Assembly (NCBI GenBank): GCA_035353395.1
Contig: DAOPZL010000015.1
Span: forward strand, 1-59,180
Source: UBA1801 sp035353395
GTDB taxonomy: Bacteria > Acidobacteriota > Holophagae > Holophagales > Holophagaceae
Direction: 5' to 3'
DNA: 59,180 nt
The position numbers were made by a program, and so were the translations under genes. Positions 9,360-17,291 of the stretch are shown in pieces. The stretch's first letter is position 1. Each line of letters opens with the position of its first letter. The notes beneath the pieces are model-generated. The model ran no database searches. It saw only the letters and a list, made by a program, of their open reading frames with translations, and was not told the origin of the DNA.

Positions 9360-9995
9360 ATGCTCGTGGACATCCTCATCGCACTGATCATGCTCACCAA
9401 CTTCTCCCTGGTCGCGGCCAACCGGATCGACAAGGCGATCCAGACGGCCGTGCTCCAGGGCGTCCTGCTCGGCCTGCTCCCCCTGGCCATGGGCCTGTGG
9501 CGCATCCCGCACATCGTCCTCATGGCCGCGGCGACCATCGCGGTGAAGGGCTGGTTCATCCCCTACCTGTTCCGGCGGGCCCTCCGGCAGGTCCGGATCG
9601 ACCGGGAGGTCAGCCCCTACATCGGCTACTCGGCCTCGCTGGTGCTCTGCGCCCTCGGGACGGGACTCAGCCTCCTCCTGGCCCACAACCTGCCCCTGAA
9701 GGCGGGAACGGCCAACACGCTGTTCCTGCCTGCCTCCCTCGCCACCCTCTTCACGGGATTCCTCCTGCTGGTCTCCCGCCGCAAGGCGCTCACGCAGGTC
9801 GTGGGCTACCTGGTCCTGGAGAACGGCATCTACCTGTTCTCCCTGCTGCTGGTCGAAGTCATGGCCCTCCTGGTGGAGGCCGGCGTCCTGCTGGACCTCT
9901 TCGTGGGCATCTTCGTCATGGGCATCGTCATCAACCACATCCGCGTGGCCTTCGACTCCATCGACACCCGCCATCTGGCCGAACTGAAGGATTGA
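9360..9995 (+). CDS. hyfE: HyfE-like membrane subunit
   Basis: The 211-residue protein is strongly hydrophobic, with about six helices. It is in the position of HyfE, a NuoK-like subunit with extra N-terminal helices. The central and C-terminal part (SRRKALTQVVGYLVLENGIYLF and the acidic LLVEVMALLVEAGVLLDLFVG) contains the glutamates typical of NuoK/MnhC helices. It lies nine bases after hyfC and three bases before hyfF. Its role is proton translocation within the membrane arm. The start is the first ATG after a GGAG motif. Confidence 0.82.
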   Translation: MLVDILIALIMLTNFSLVAANRIDKAIQTAVLQGVLLGLLPLAMGLWRIPHIVLMAAATIAVKGWFIPYLFRRALRQVRIDREVSPYIGYSASLVLCALGTGLSLLLAHNLPLKAGTANTLFLPASLATLFTGFLLLVSRRKALTQVVGYLVLENGIYLFSLLLVEVMALLVEAGVLLDLFVGIFVMGIVINHIRVAFDSIDTRHLAELKD

Positions 9996-9998
9996 TCG

Positions 9999-11447
9999 AT
10001 GGCCTGGTACTTGATCCTCCTCCCCCTGGCCGCGGCGCTGGCCGCCTGGAAGACGTCCTCCGACGCCTTCCGGATCAGGCTCCTTCCGGGCACGGCCGTC
10101 CTGCACCTGCTCGGCCTCGTGGTCTCCCTCTGCCTCGCCGCGATGCGCGGCTGGGAAGCCCTGCCCCGCGGGGTCTGGCTGGGAGTGGACGCCCTCGGAG
10201 GCTGGGTGCTGCTGGTGGTGAGCGTCCTCTTCTGCATCTGCGCCTTCTACGCGCCCGCCTACCTGGCCCTGCGCCCGGACCGGAACCACCGGCTCTTCGT
10301 CGTCTGCTTCCTGTGCTTCCTGAGCATGGCCTCCCTGCTGGCCCAGGCCCGCCATCCAGGCCTTGTCTGGGTCGCCATGGAGACCACGACCCTGACCACC
10401 GCGCCGCTCGTGTACTTCAACCACAACCGGCACTCCCTGGAGGCCGCCTGGAAGTACCTGATCATCGGCTCCGTGGGCATCGCCCTCGCCCTGCTGGGCA
10501 CTTTCTTCATCGCCTACGCGGCCCACATGGGGGGCATCCACGAGCCTTTCCAGTACACGCGGCTGATGGAGGAAGGCGCGCAACTCTCCAGGCCGTGGCT
10601 GCGGGCCGGGTTCATCCTCGCCGTGGTCGGCTACGGGGCCAAGATGGGCCTGGCTCCGCTCCACACCTGGAAGCCGGACGCCTACGGCGAGACGCCCGGC
10701 ATCGTCGGCGCACTCCTGGCGGGGGGTGTCACCAGCTGCGCCTTCCTGGCCCTGCTCCGGATCTACGCCGTCGTGGCCGCCGCCGGGGAAGCCGCCTTCG
10801 CCAACGAGGTCCTGGTGGGCTTCGGCCTCGTCTCCATGCTCTGGGCGATGGTCTTCATGGTCCGGCAGCTGGACATCAAGCGCATGCTCGCCTATTCCAG
10901 CGTCGAGCACATGGGGATCCTCGTCTTCGGCATCGGCATCGGGGGCACGGCACTCCGCTTCGCGCTCTTCCACATCGCCGCGAACGCGCTCGTCAAGAGC
11001 GTGCTCTTCCTCTCGGCGGGCAACATCCACCGGAGCTACGCCAGCCGCCACCTGCCCAACGTCACGGGAGCCATCCGGCGCACGCCCGTGTCGGCCTGGC
11101 TCTTCCTCCTCGCGTTCCTCGCCATCACCGGCACGCCGCCCTTCGCGCCCTTCATCAGCGAGTTCAACATCGCCGCCGCCGCCTTCTCCGGCAGCTCGCT
11201 CTGGCTCGGCGGCGCGTTCCTGCTCCTGCTCTGCGGCATCTTCCTGGCCATGAGCGACAGCGTGGTCAAGATGATCTTCGGCACGCCGGATCCAAGGCGG
11301 GTGCGCACGCCCTACAAGGACACCGCCGCCACGACGGCCCCCCTGATCCTGGCCCTCGGCCTCTCCCTGCTCCTGGGCCTCTGGCTGCCCCGGCCCATCG
11401 GGACCATGATCTCGAGCGCCGGCAACTGGGTGGAGGGAAAGCCATGA
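9999..11447 (+). CDS. hyfF: HyfF-like antiporter-type membrane subunit
   Basis: The 482-residue protein is a second NuoL/M/N-type channel subunit, resembling HyfF. It has about 13 hydrophobic segments, with conserved KMGLAPLHTWKPDAYGETP (about residues 214-232) and the DIKRMLAYSSVEHMGI stretch (about 290-306). Charged residues in these helices form the half-channels in complex I relatives. The stop overlaps the next start (ATGA at 11444-11447), showing tight coupling with the large catalytic-type subunit. There is no separate hyfD in this operon, so the membrane arm has two antiporter-like subunits. Confidence 0.85.
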   Translation: MAWYLILLPLAAALAAWKTSSDAFRIRLLPGTAVLHLLGLVVSLCLAAMRGWEALPRGVWLGVDALGGWVLLVVSVLFCICAFYAPAYLALRPDRNHRLFVVCFLCFLSMASLLAQARHPGLVWVAMETTTLTTAPLVYFNHNRHSLEAAWKYLIIGSVGIALALLGTFFIAYAAHMGGIHEPFQYTRLMEEGAQLSRPWLRAGFILAVVGYGAKMGLAPLHTWKPDAYGETPGIVGALLAGGVTSCAFLALLRIYAVVAAAGEAAFANEVLVGFGLVSMLWAMVFMVRQLDIKRMLAYSSVEHMGILVFGIGIGGTALRFALFHIAANALVKSVLFLSAGNIHRSYASRHLPNVTGAIRRTPVSAWLFLLAFLAITGTPPFAPFISEFNIAAAAFSGSSLWLGGAFLLLLCGIFLAMSDSVVKMIFGTPDPRRVRTPYKDTAATTAPLILALGLSLLLGLWLPRPIGTMISSAGNWVEGKP

Positions 11448-12961
11448 GCGGCCAGATGTTCGCCTCCTGCCGGAACGGATCCGCGATGCCCCTGGTGGAC
11501 GTCCCCGAGCTCGCCTTCGGGGAGTTCCGGGACCAGATCCTCCAGGGCACCGGCGCGGGCATGCGCCTGGCGTGCCTCTGCGCCGACGAGCGGCTGCGCC
11601 TGTTCGCCGTGCTGGCCGACGATGCCGCCGGCGACTTGTGGGTCGGCCGCACGCGGCTGGACCAGCCCGGCTATCCCGCCCTCACCCCCCAGTGCCCCCA
11701 GGCCCATCTCTTCGAGCGGGAGATGGCCGAGCAGTTCGGCATCGTCCCCGAGCGCCACCCGTGGTTCAAGCCCGTGAGGTACCACGCCTCCTGGGCCGAG
11801 GGCCGGGATGCCTGGAACCGCCTCGGGACCCTCGAGCCCGGGGTGACCGACTTCTACCGGGTCGAAGGCGAGGAAGTCCACGAGGTCGCGGTGGGACCGG
11901 TCCATGCCGGCGTCATCGAACCCGGGCACTTCCGGTTCCAGTGCCACGGCGAGACCGTCTTCCACCTGGAGATCGCCCTGGGCTACCAGCACCGGGGCAT
12001 CGAAAGGGCCCTGGTCGGGGGGCCCCATCCCCTGAGCCTCAAGTTCGCGGAAACCGTGGCGGGAGACACCACCATCGGCCACGGATGGGCCTACTGCCAG
12101 GCGATCGAGGCCCTGGCGGGCCTCTCCGTTCCCGCGCGGTCCAGGTGGGTGCGCGGCATCGCCCTGGAGCTGGAGCGCTGCGCCAACCACACCGGGGACC
12201 TGGGAGCCCTGGCCGGGGACGTCGGCTTCCTCGCCACGTCCTCCTTCTGCGGCCGCATCCGGGGAGACTGGCTGAACCTCACCGCCGAGATCTGCGGCAG
12301 CCGCCTGGGTCGGGAGTGGCTGAAGCCCGGCGGGCTGCGCCTGGACCTGGAGCCCGAGGTCGCCAAGGCCCTGTCCGCCCGCCTCGCGCGGATCTGGGCG
12401 GACACCCGCGACGCCATCGAACTCCTCTGGGGCGCCGCTTCCGTGCTCAACCGGTTCGAGGCGGCGGGCTTCGTGGATCCGGGCCAGGCCAGGGAGGTGG
12501 GCCTGGTGGGCGTCGCGGCCCGCGCCTGCGGGATCGAGCAGGACGTCCGCACGAACCACCCCTTCGGCCCCTACCTGGAGCATCCCGTCGGGATGCGGCT
12601 CGCCCGCCACGGCAACGTCCACTCGCGGGCCTGGGTCCGCTGGCGGGAGCTGGAGGAGAGCCGGGACTTCCTCGCCGAGGCCTTCGAGTCCCTCGACGAC
12701 TCGGCGGCGGATCCCACCCCCGGCGCGCTTCCACCCCTGGCGCCGGACAGCCTCTGCGTCTCCATGACGGAGGGCTGGCGGGGCGAGATCCTGCACCTGG
12801 CCGTCACGGACGACCGGGGGCGCTTCGCCCGCTACAAGATCGTGGACCCCTCCTTCCACAACTGGTTCGGGCTGGCCTTGGCCCTGCGCGGAGAGCAGAT
12901 CTCGGACTTCCCCCTCTGCAACAAGAGCTTCAATCTCTCCTACTGCGGACACGATCTATGA
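11444..12961 (+). CDS. hyfG: HyfG/HycE-like large subunit lacking the NiFe ligands (Ehr type)
   Basis: The 505-residue protein fuses a NuoC-like N-terminus (about residues 1-130, with the FEREMAEQFGI stretch at 90-100) to a NuoD/hydrogenase large-subunit domain. The first NiFe motif would read RGxE then VCGxCxxxH; here RGIE (184-187) is kept, but the CxxC positions are alanine 206 and threonine 209 before histidine 213. The C-terminal DPCxxC motif is DPSFHN (468-473), so both cysteines are Ser470 and Asn473. With all four metal ligands gone, a NiFe centre cannot form in the usual way. Such proteins occur in Ehr (energy-converting-hydrogenase-related) complexes, whose substrate is not settled. 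The C-terminal tail ends soon after a CNKSF...YCGHDL stretch. Confidence 0.88.
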   Translation: MSGQMFASCRNGSAMPLVDVPELAFGEFRDQILQGTGAGMRLACLCADERLRLFAVLADDAAGDLWVGRTRLDQPGYPALTPQCPQAHLFEREMAEQFGIVPERHPWFKPVRYHASWAEGRDAWNRLGTLEPGVTDFYRVEGEEVHEVAVGPVHAGVIEPGHFRFQCHGETVFHLEIALGYQHRGIERALVGGPHPLSLKFAETVAGDTTIGHGWAYCQAIEALAGLSVPARSRWVRGIALELERCANHTGDLGALAGDVGFLATSSFCGRIRGDWLNLTAEICGSRLGREWLKPGGLRLDLEPEVAKALSARLARIWADTRDAIELLWGAASVLNRFEAAGFVDPGQAREVGLVGVAARACGIEQDVRTNHPFGPYLEHPVGMRLARHGNVHSRAWVRWRELEESRDFLAEAFESLDDSAADPTPGALPPLAPDSLCVSMTEGWRGEILHLAVTDDRGRFARYKIVDPSFHNWFGLALALRGEQISDFPLCNKSFNLSYCGHDL

Positions 12962-13752
12962 TCCACATCCTGCTCTCCCGATGGCGCCAGGGGCACCGGA
13001 CCCTCGCCTATCCCAGGACGATCCCCGCGCTGCCCGAGCGGTTCCGGGGGCTGCCGCGCGTCGAGGCGGGGGAATGCCCCCCGGACTGCGGAGTCTGCGC
13101 CGCGGCCTGCCCCGCCGAGGCTGTCGAGATCGAGGCCGGCGGCCCCGGCATCGACCTGGGCCGGTGCCTCTTCTGCGGCCAGTGCGCAGAAGCCTGCCCC
13201 CGGAAGGCCATCACCTTCACCCGGGACCATCGCCTCTCGACCCGGGACCGGGAGCACCTGGTCCTGGCCCCGGGCCGGGAGCTGCAGCTCGCGCGGAAGC
13301 TCGATGCGGAGCTGATGCGCCTCTTCGGGCGGTCCCTGAAGATCCGCGTCGTGAGCGCCGGCGGCTGCAACGGCTGCGAGGTCGACGTGAACGTGCTCGG
13401 GACCCTGGCCTGGGACCTGGGCCGGTTCGGGATCCAGTTCGTCGCGGCCCCCAGGCACGCGGACGCGGTGCTGGTCTGCGGGCCGGTCACCGCCAACATG
13501 GAGGAGGGCCTGCGCAAGACCTACGACGCCGTGCCGGAGCCCAGGATCGTCATCGCCGTGGGGGCCTGCGCCATCAGCGGAGGCCCCTTCTACCGGCAGG
13601 AGGAGCAGCTCGGGGGCGCCTCCAGCGTCCTCCCGGTGGACCTCTTCATCCCCGGCTGCCCTCCGCACCCCCTGACGACCCTCGACGGCCTGCTGCGGCT
13701 GCTGGGGAAGCTGGAGGCGGAAGGGCGGGTCAAGGCCATGAAGGCTTGCTAG
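12958..13752 (+). CDS. hyfI: Fused ferredoxin-type HyfH and NuoB-like HyfI small subunit
   Basis: This 264-residue protein combines two FeS modules normally encoded separately. Residues 40-80 carry two 4Fe-4S motifs: Cys40-44-47-51 (a CxxxCxxCxxxCP variant) and Cys70-73-76-80. From about residue 128 it is a NuoB/HyfI-like domain with Cys137, Cys140, Cys204 and Cys234 (AGGCNGCE, GACAISGG, IPGCPPHP), the usual ligands of the proximal cluster. The electron wire therefore appears intact although the adjacent large subunit has no Ni ligands. The start ATG overlaps the large-subunit stop. No formate dehydrogenase, HyfA-type ferredoxin or hyp maturation gene follows. Confidence 0.88.
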   Translation: MIHILLSRWRQGHRTLAYPRTIPALPERFRGLPRVEAGECPPDCGVCAAACPAEAVEIEAGGPGIDLGRCLFCGQCAEACPRKAITFTRDHRLSTRDREHLVLAPGRELQLARKLDAELMRLFGRSLKIRVVSAGGCNGCEVDVNVLGTLAWDLGRFGIQFVAAPRHADAVLVCGPVTANMEEGLRKTYDAVPEPRIVIAVGACAISGGPFYRQEEQLGGASSVLPVDLFIPGCPPHPLTTLDGLLRLLGKLEAEGRVKAMKAC

Positions 13753-13844
13753 ATCGGCCTCCCGGGCGGATCTAGAGACGGAAATCACCGAGGAAAGGCG
13801 TGGATCGGTCCCGGCAGCAACTAGAATGGACGGGGAGGTTCTTC

Positions 13845-14327
13845 ATGTCCAAAACACCTTCGACCCCTGCGATACGCCTGCTCAAGGACAACAAGGTACC
13901 GTTCGCCGAACACCACTACCGCTACGAGGACCACGGCGGGACTCGGCTCTGCGCCGAGGAGTTCAACGTCGACGAGCACTGCGTCATCAAGACCTTGATC
14001 ATGGAGGACGAGAACGCCAAGCCGATGGTGGTGCTCATGCACGGGGACAGGGAGGTCAGCACCAAGGCCCTGGCCCGCCAGCTGGGGTGCAAGGCGATCC
14101 AGCCCTGCAAGCCGGATACCGCCAACCGGCATTCCGGCTACCTGGTGGGGGGAACGAGCCCCTTCGGGACCCGCCGGACGATGCCCGTCTACATGGAACG
14201 GTCCATCCTCGAGCTGGAAAAGATCTTCATCAACGGGGGGTCGCGGGGCTTCCTGGTGGCCATGGACCCGAAGGACGTGGCCATGGTCCTGAATCCGGTC
14301 CTCGTGGAAGTCTCGCTGCGCGAATAG
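13845..14327 (+). CDS. ybaK: YbaK/EbsC-family aminoacyl-tRNA deacylase
   Basis: The 160-residue protein matches the YbaK/ProX editing-domain family, which hydrolyses Cys-tRNA(Pro) or similar mischarged tRNAs. Typical features are HCVIKTLIMED, with the conserved lysine, DREVSTKALARQLG, and the glycine-rich GYLVGGTSPFGTRR. The ATG at 13845 is chosen because GGGGAGG lies six bases upstream; a longer in-frame start near 13800 would add residues unlike the family. It starts about 90 bp after the Hyf-like operon and is probably a separate unit. A rho-independent terminator follows. Confidence 0.88.
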   Translation: MSKTPSTPAIRLLKDNKVPFAEHHYRYEDHGGTRLCAEEFNVDEHCVIKTLIMEDENAKPMVVLMHGDREVSTKALARQLGCKAIQPCKPDTANRHSGYLVGGTSPFGTRRTMPVYMERSILELEKIFINGGSRGFLVAMDPKDVAMVLNPVLVEVSLRE

Positions 14328-14402
14328 TAACGTCTACCGGCCGGCAGGGTGCCCAGGGGGTTTACCCCTCCCTCCGGAAAGCTGGTAGCATTACTGACCA
14401 GC

Positions 14403-14433
14403 GCGCCTCGACCCCCGAGGCGCACCTTTTTTT
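14403..14433 (+). terminator. Rho-independent terminator ending at the lpxL-type start codon
   Basis: An 8-bp GC stem, GCGCCTCG (14403-14410) and CGAGGCGC (14416-14423), with loop ACCCC, is followed by ACC and seven T (14427-14433). This is a classic intrinsic terminator for the ybaK transcript. The very next base begins the ATG of the acyltransferase gene, so the T run forms its 5' leader and no Shine-Dalgarno sequence fits between. Confidence 0.85.
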
Positions 14434-15402
14434 ATGTCCCAGAAACCTAGATTCATCAGTTATATCGAATACCTGTCGTTCCGGACCCTGGAGCCGGTGG
14501 TCTGCGTTCTGCCCTGGAACGCCACCCTCAAGCTGGGCCGTGTCCTCGGACGGCTGGCCCACTTCCTGGATCCCCGGCACCGCAGGGTGGTGAGGGAGAA
14601 CCTGCGCATGTGCGACCTGGACATGACGGAAGCCGAGGTCAGGGAGACGTCCAAGGCCTGCTTCGAGCACTACGGCGCCATGTCCTTGCTGATGTTCCAC
14701 CTCCTCCATATGGACCGCGAGGAGCTGGAGCGCCGGGTCCGCATGGAGGGCGTGGAGCACTGGCACGCCGCCCGTTCGCTGGGGAAGGGGTTCATCGTCC
14801 TGACGGGCCATTACGGCTGCTGGGAAGCCATGTCCCTGATGCTCAACCTGAAGGGCAGCGCCTTCTCGGTAATCGGCAGGAAGCTCGACAATCCCCTGCT
14901 CGACCCCTATCTCCAGAAGCTCCGCAGCCGCTGGGGGAACCGCGTGATCCTCAAGCGAGGGGCCATGCGCGAGGCGCTGCAGGTCCTGAAGCAGGGGGAA
15001 GGCGTCGGGTTCCTGCTGGACCAGGACGCCCTCTCCGGCGGCATCTTCATCAAGTTCCTGGGCCAGTGGGCCTCCACGCACTCCGCGGCCGCGGTGCTGG
15101 CCGTGAAGCACGAGATCCCCGTGCTCCCCGTGTTCAGCTGGCCGAACCCGGACGGTTCCATCTCCGTCCGCATCGACCCTCACATGATCATGCCGCGCAC
15201 CGGGGACCGGGAGCGGGATGTCTGGGTCGCCACCCAGATCATGACCCGCTGCCTCGAGGACCAGGTCCGCAAGGACCCCCGCTGGTGGTTCTGGATGCAC
15301 CGGCGCTTCAAGACAAGACCCGTCGAGGGACGATCCCAGCCCTCGCCGCTTCCCCCCCCGGAATGGATCCAGTCCGTTCCGTCTACCGTCAACCGGGGCT
15401 GA
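14434..15402 (+). CDS. LpxL/HtrB-family lipid A biosynthesis acyltransferase
   Basis: The 322-residue protein belongs to the lysophospholipid-acyltransferase family that adds secondary acyl chains to lipid A on the inner membrane. It has the catalytic HX4E motif in TGHYGCWEA (His126, Glu131), an N-terminal hydrophobic segment (SFRTLEPVVCVLPW), and GVGFLLDQDA plus PVLPVFSWPNPDGS as expected for the fold. Family similarity begins at residue 8, so the ATG at 14434 is the right start. That ATG follows directly on a terminator T run and has no Shine-Dalgarno sequence, so translation may be leaderless or depend on readthrough. LpxL versus LpxM-type specificity cannot be told from sequence alone. 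Confidence 0.85.
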   Translation: MSQKPRFISYIEYLSFRTLEPVVCVLPWNATLKLGRVLGRLAHFLDPRHRRVVRENLRMCDLDMTEAEVRETSKACFEHYGAMSLLMFHLLHMDREELERRVRMEGVEHWHAARSLGKGFIVLTGHYGCWEAMSLMLNLKGSAFSVIGRKLDNPLLDPYLQKLRSRWGNRVILKRGAMREALQVLKQGEGVGFLLDQDALSGGIFIKFLGQWASTHSAAAVLAVKHEIPVLPVFSWPNPDGSISVRIDPHMIMPRTGDRERDVWVATQIMTRCLEDQVRKDPRWWFWMHRRFKTRPVEGRSQPSPLPPPEWIQSVPSTVNRG

Positions 15403-15426
15403 AAGGCCCCTCACTCCGGAAATACT

Positions 15427-15894
15427 ATGCCCAAGCACGTTCTTGCCAAGTTGGAGGCTGAACTCCGGGAATACAAGCGGATGCTCCTGGACGACATCCC
15501 CAGGGAGATTGCGCACGCCGCCTCCCAGGGGGACCTGTCCGAGAACGCCGAATACGAACAGGCCCTGTCCAAGCGGGACATGTTCCAGGCCAAGGTCGTG
15601 GCCATGGAGAAGCGGATCCAGGAGATCGCCAGCCTGGACATCGGCCGGCTCCCCAGGAACAAGGTCGCCTACGGCTCCCAGGTGAAGCTGCTGGACCTGG
15701 ATTCGGACAAGGAGGTGACCTACAAGCTGGTCCTGCCGGAAGAACTGGAAAATAATCCACAGTTCCTTAGTATTAGTTCGCCCATCGGGATGGCGCTGGT
15801 GGGTCTGGAAGAAGGCGACGAAGTCAAGATCAAGATCCCGGCGGGCACCAAGCACTTCGAGGTCTTGTCCCTCATCACGATCCACGGACAGTAA
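15427..15894 (+). CDS. greA: Transcription elongation factor GreA
   Basis: The 155-residue protein is GreA/GreB: an N-terminal antiparallel coiled coil with the acidic tip GDLSENAEYEQ (residues 35-45) that reaches into the RNA polymerase secondary channel to stimulate transcript cleavage, then an FKBP-like C-terminal domain ending SPIGMALVGLEEGDEVKIKIP. Length is normal for GreA. It begins 25 bp after the acyltransferase gene and is followed 28 bp later by clpX. The SPIGMALVG segment is the usual GreA signature; GreB is less likely. Confidence 0.93.
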   Translation: MPKHVLAKLEAELREYKRMLLDDIPREIAHAASQGDLSENAEYEQALSKRDMFQAKVVAMEKRIQEIASLDIGRLPRNKVAYGSQVKLLDLDSDKEVTYKLVLPEELENNPQFLSISSPIGMALVGLEEGDEVKIKIPAGTKHFEVLSLITIHGQ

Positions 15895-15922
15895 ACTTGG
15901 CTGGCTCGGGCTGGAGGCCTAG

Positions 15923-17170
15923 ATGAATCGGATCAAGAAGGACCAGCGTTGCTCCTTCTGCGGCAAGGCGCCGAACGAGGTGGAGCAGCTCCTGGCGGGG
16001 CCGGGAGCCTTCATCTGCAACGAGTGCGTGGAGGCCGGCCAGCTGCAGCTCCGCATGAGCCGCCAGGGCAAGACCGTCGGCCGCCACGAGACCAAGCTGG
16101 CCCGCCCCAGGGAGATCAAGTCCTTCCTCGACGACTACGTCATCGGGCAGGAGGCGGCCAAGAAGCGCCTGGCCGTGGCCGTCTACAACCACTACAAGCG
16201 GATCCTGGTGCCCAAGCGCGGCCTCGGCCCCGCCAACGACGTGGAGCTGGCCAAGAGCAACATCCTGCTGATCGGCCCCACCGGCACCGGCAAGACCCTG
16301 CTGGCGCAGACCCTGGCCCGCGTCCTGGACGTTCCCCTCGCCATGGCGGACGCCACCACCCTGACCGAGGCGGGCTACGTGGGCGAGGACGTCGAGAACA
16401 TCCTCACCAAGCTCCTGCAGGTGTCCAACTACGACGTGGAGCGCGCCCAGCGGGGCATCGTCTTCATCGACGAGATCGACAAGATCGGCCGCAAGAGCGA
16501 GAACCCGAGCATCACGCGCGACGTCTCCGGGGAGGGCGTCCAGCAGGCGCTGCTGAAGCTCATCGAGGGCACCGTCGCCAACGTCCCCCCCCAGGGCGGG
16601 CGCAAGCACCCCCACCAGGAGTTCATCCAGGTGGACACGTCCAACATCCTCTTCATCTGCGGCGGCGCCTTCGTGGGCATCGACGAGATCATCAAGCAGC
16701 GGATCCGCGCCAAGGCCGTGGGCTTCGGCGCCCAGGTCACGTCCAAGGCCAGCAAGGAGGGCTTCCTGAAGTACGTGGAACCCGAGGACATCATCCGGTT
16801 CGGCCTCATCCCCGAGCTGGTGGGGCGCCTGCCCGTGGTGGCCACCCTGGATCCCCTGGACCAGCAGGCCCTCGTCGCGATCCTCACCCAGCCCAAGAAC
16901 GCCGTCACCAAGCAGTTCGCCAAGCTCTTCGACATGGACGACGTGGAACTCGTGTTCGAGGACGCCGCCCTGGAGGCCATCGCCGACCAGGCGATGACCC
17001 GCAAGCTGGGCGCGCGGGGCCTGCGCTCCATGCTGGAGCAGATCCTGCTGGAGCCCATGTTCGAGATGCCCTCGGAGAGCCGCACGGCGAAGGTGGTCCT
17101 CCACATCACCCGGGAGCGGGTGGAGAAGGAGCTGGGCCTTCCGAGCGTGCCCATCCCGGTCGCGGGCTGA
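15923..17170 (+). CDS. clpX: ATP-dependent Clp protease ATP-binding subunit ClpX
   Basis: The 415-residue AAA+ unfoldase feeds substrates to ClpP in the cytoplasm. The N-terminal zinc-binding domain has Cys10, Cys13, Cys32 and Cys35. The Walker A motif GPTGTGKT is at residues 118-125, followed by a Walker B region with VFIDEIDKIG, and sensor motifs in the C-terminal small domain (RKLGARGLRSMLE). The start ATG has GGAGG five bases upstream. No clpP gene is adjacent, unlike the common clpP-clpX order; instead greA lies upstream and lon downstream. A GC-rich hairpin follows the stop. Confidence 0.96.
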   Translation: MNRIKKDQRCSFCGKAPNEVEQLLAGPGAFICNECVEAGQLQLRMSRQGKTVGRHETKLARPREIKSFLDDYVIGQEAAKKRLAVAVYNHYKRILVPKRGLGPANDVELAKSNILLIGPTGTGKTLLAQTLARVLDVPLAMADATTLTEAGYVGEDVENILTKLLQVSNYDVERAQRGIVFIDEIDKIGRKSENPSITRDVSGEGVQQALLKLIEGTVANVPPQGGRKHPHQEFIQVDTSNILFICGGAFVGIDEIIKQRIRAKAVGFGAQVTSKASKEGFLKYVEPEDIIRFGLIPELVGRLPVVATLDPLDQQALVAILTQPKNAVTKQFAKLFDMDDVELVFEDAALEAIADQAMTRKLGARGLRSMLEQILLEPMFEMPSESRTAKVVLHITRERVEKELGLPSVPIPVAG

Positions 17171-17190
17171 ACCGCCGCGTTTCCGAGAAG

Positions 17191-17215
17191 GGGCCGGGAC
17201 ATCCCGGCCCTTTCC
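17191..17215 (+). terminator. Putative terminator hairpin after clpX
   Basis: An 8-bp stem GGGCCGGG (17191-17198) and CCCGGCCC (17203-17210) with loop ACAT is followed by TTTCC. The T run is short, so this is a weak intrinsic terminator or a 3'-end stabiliser between clpX and lon. Confidence 0.55.
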
Positions 17216-17291
17216 GTCCCCCCGCCCGGCCCCGCGGCGGCATCATACAATCTAGGAGCGCGGACGATCCGCCGCTCGCCGGAGCAGACGC

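Noticed and set aside
8376..11051. A minus-strand frame of 891 codons opposite the hyf-like genes
   Set aside because: It is antisense to genes with clear membrane-protein signatures and reads as His-, Gln- and Glu-rich low-complexity sequence.
6484..13752. Annotation as hydrogenase-4 or formate hydrogenlyase
   Set aside because: The large subunit lacks all NiFe ligands and there is no formate dehydrogenase or maturation gene.
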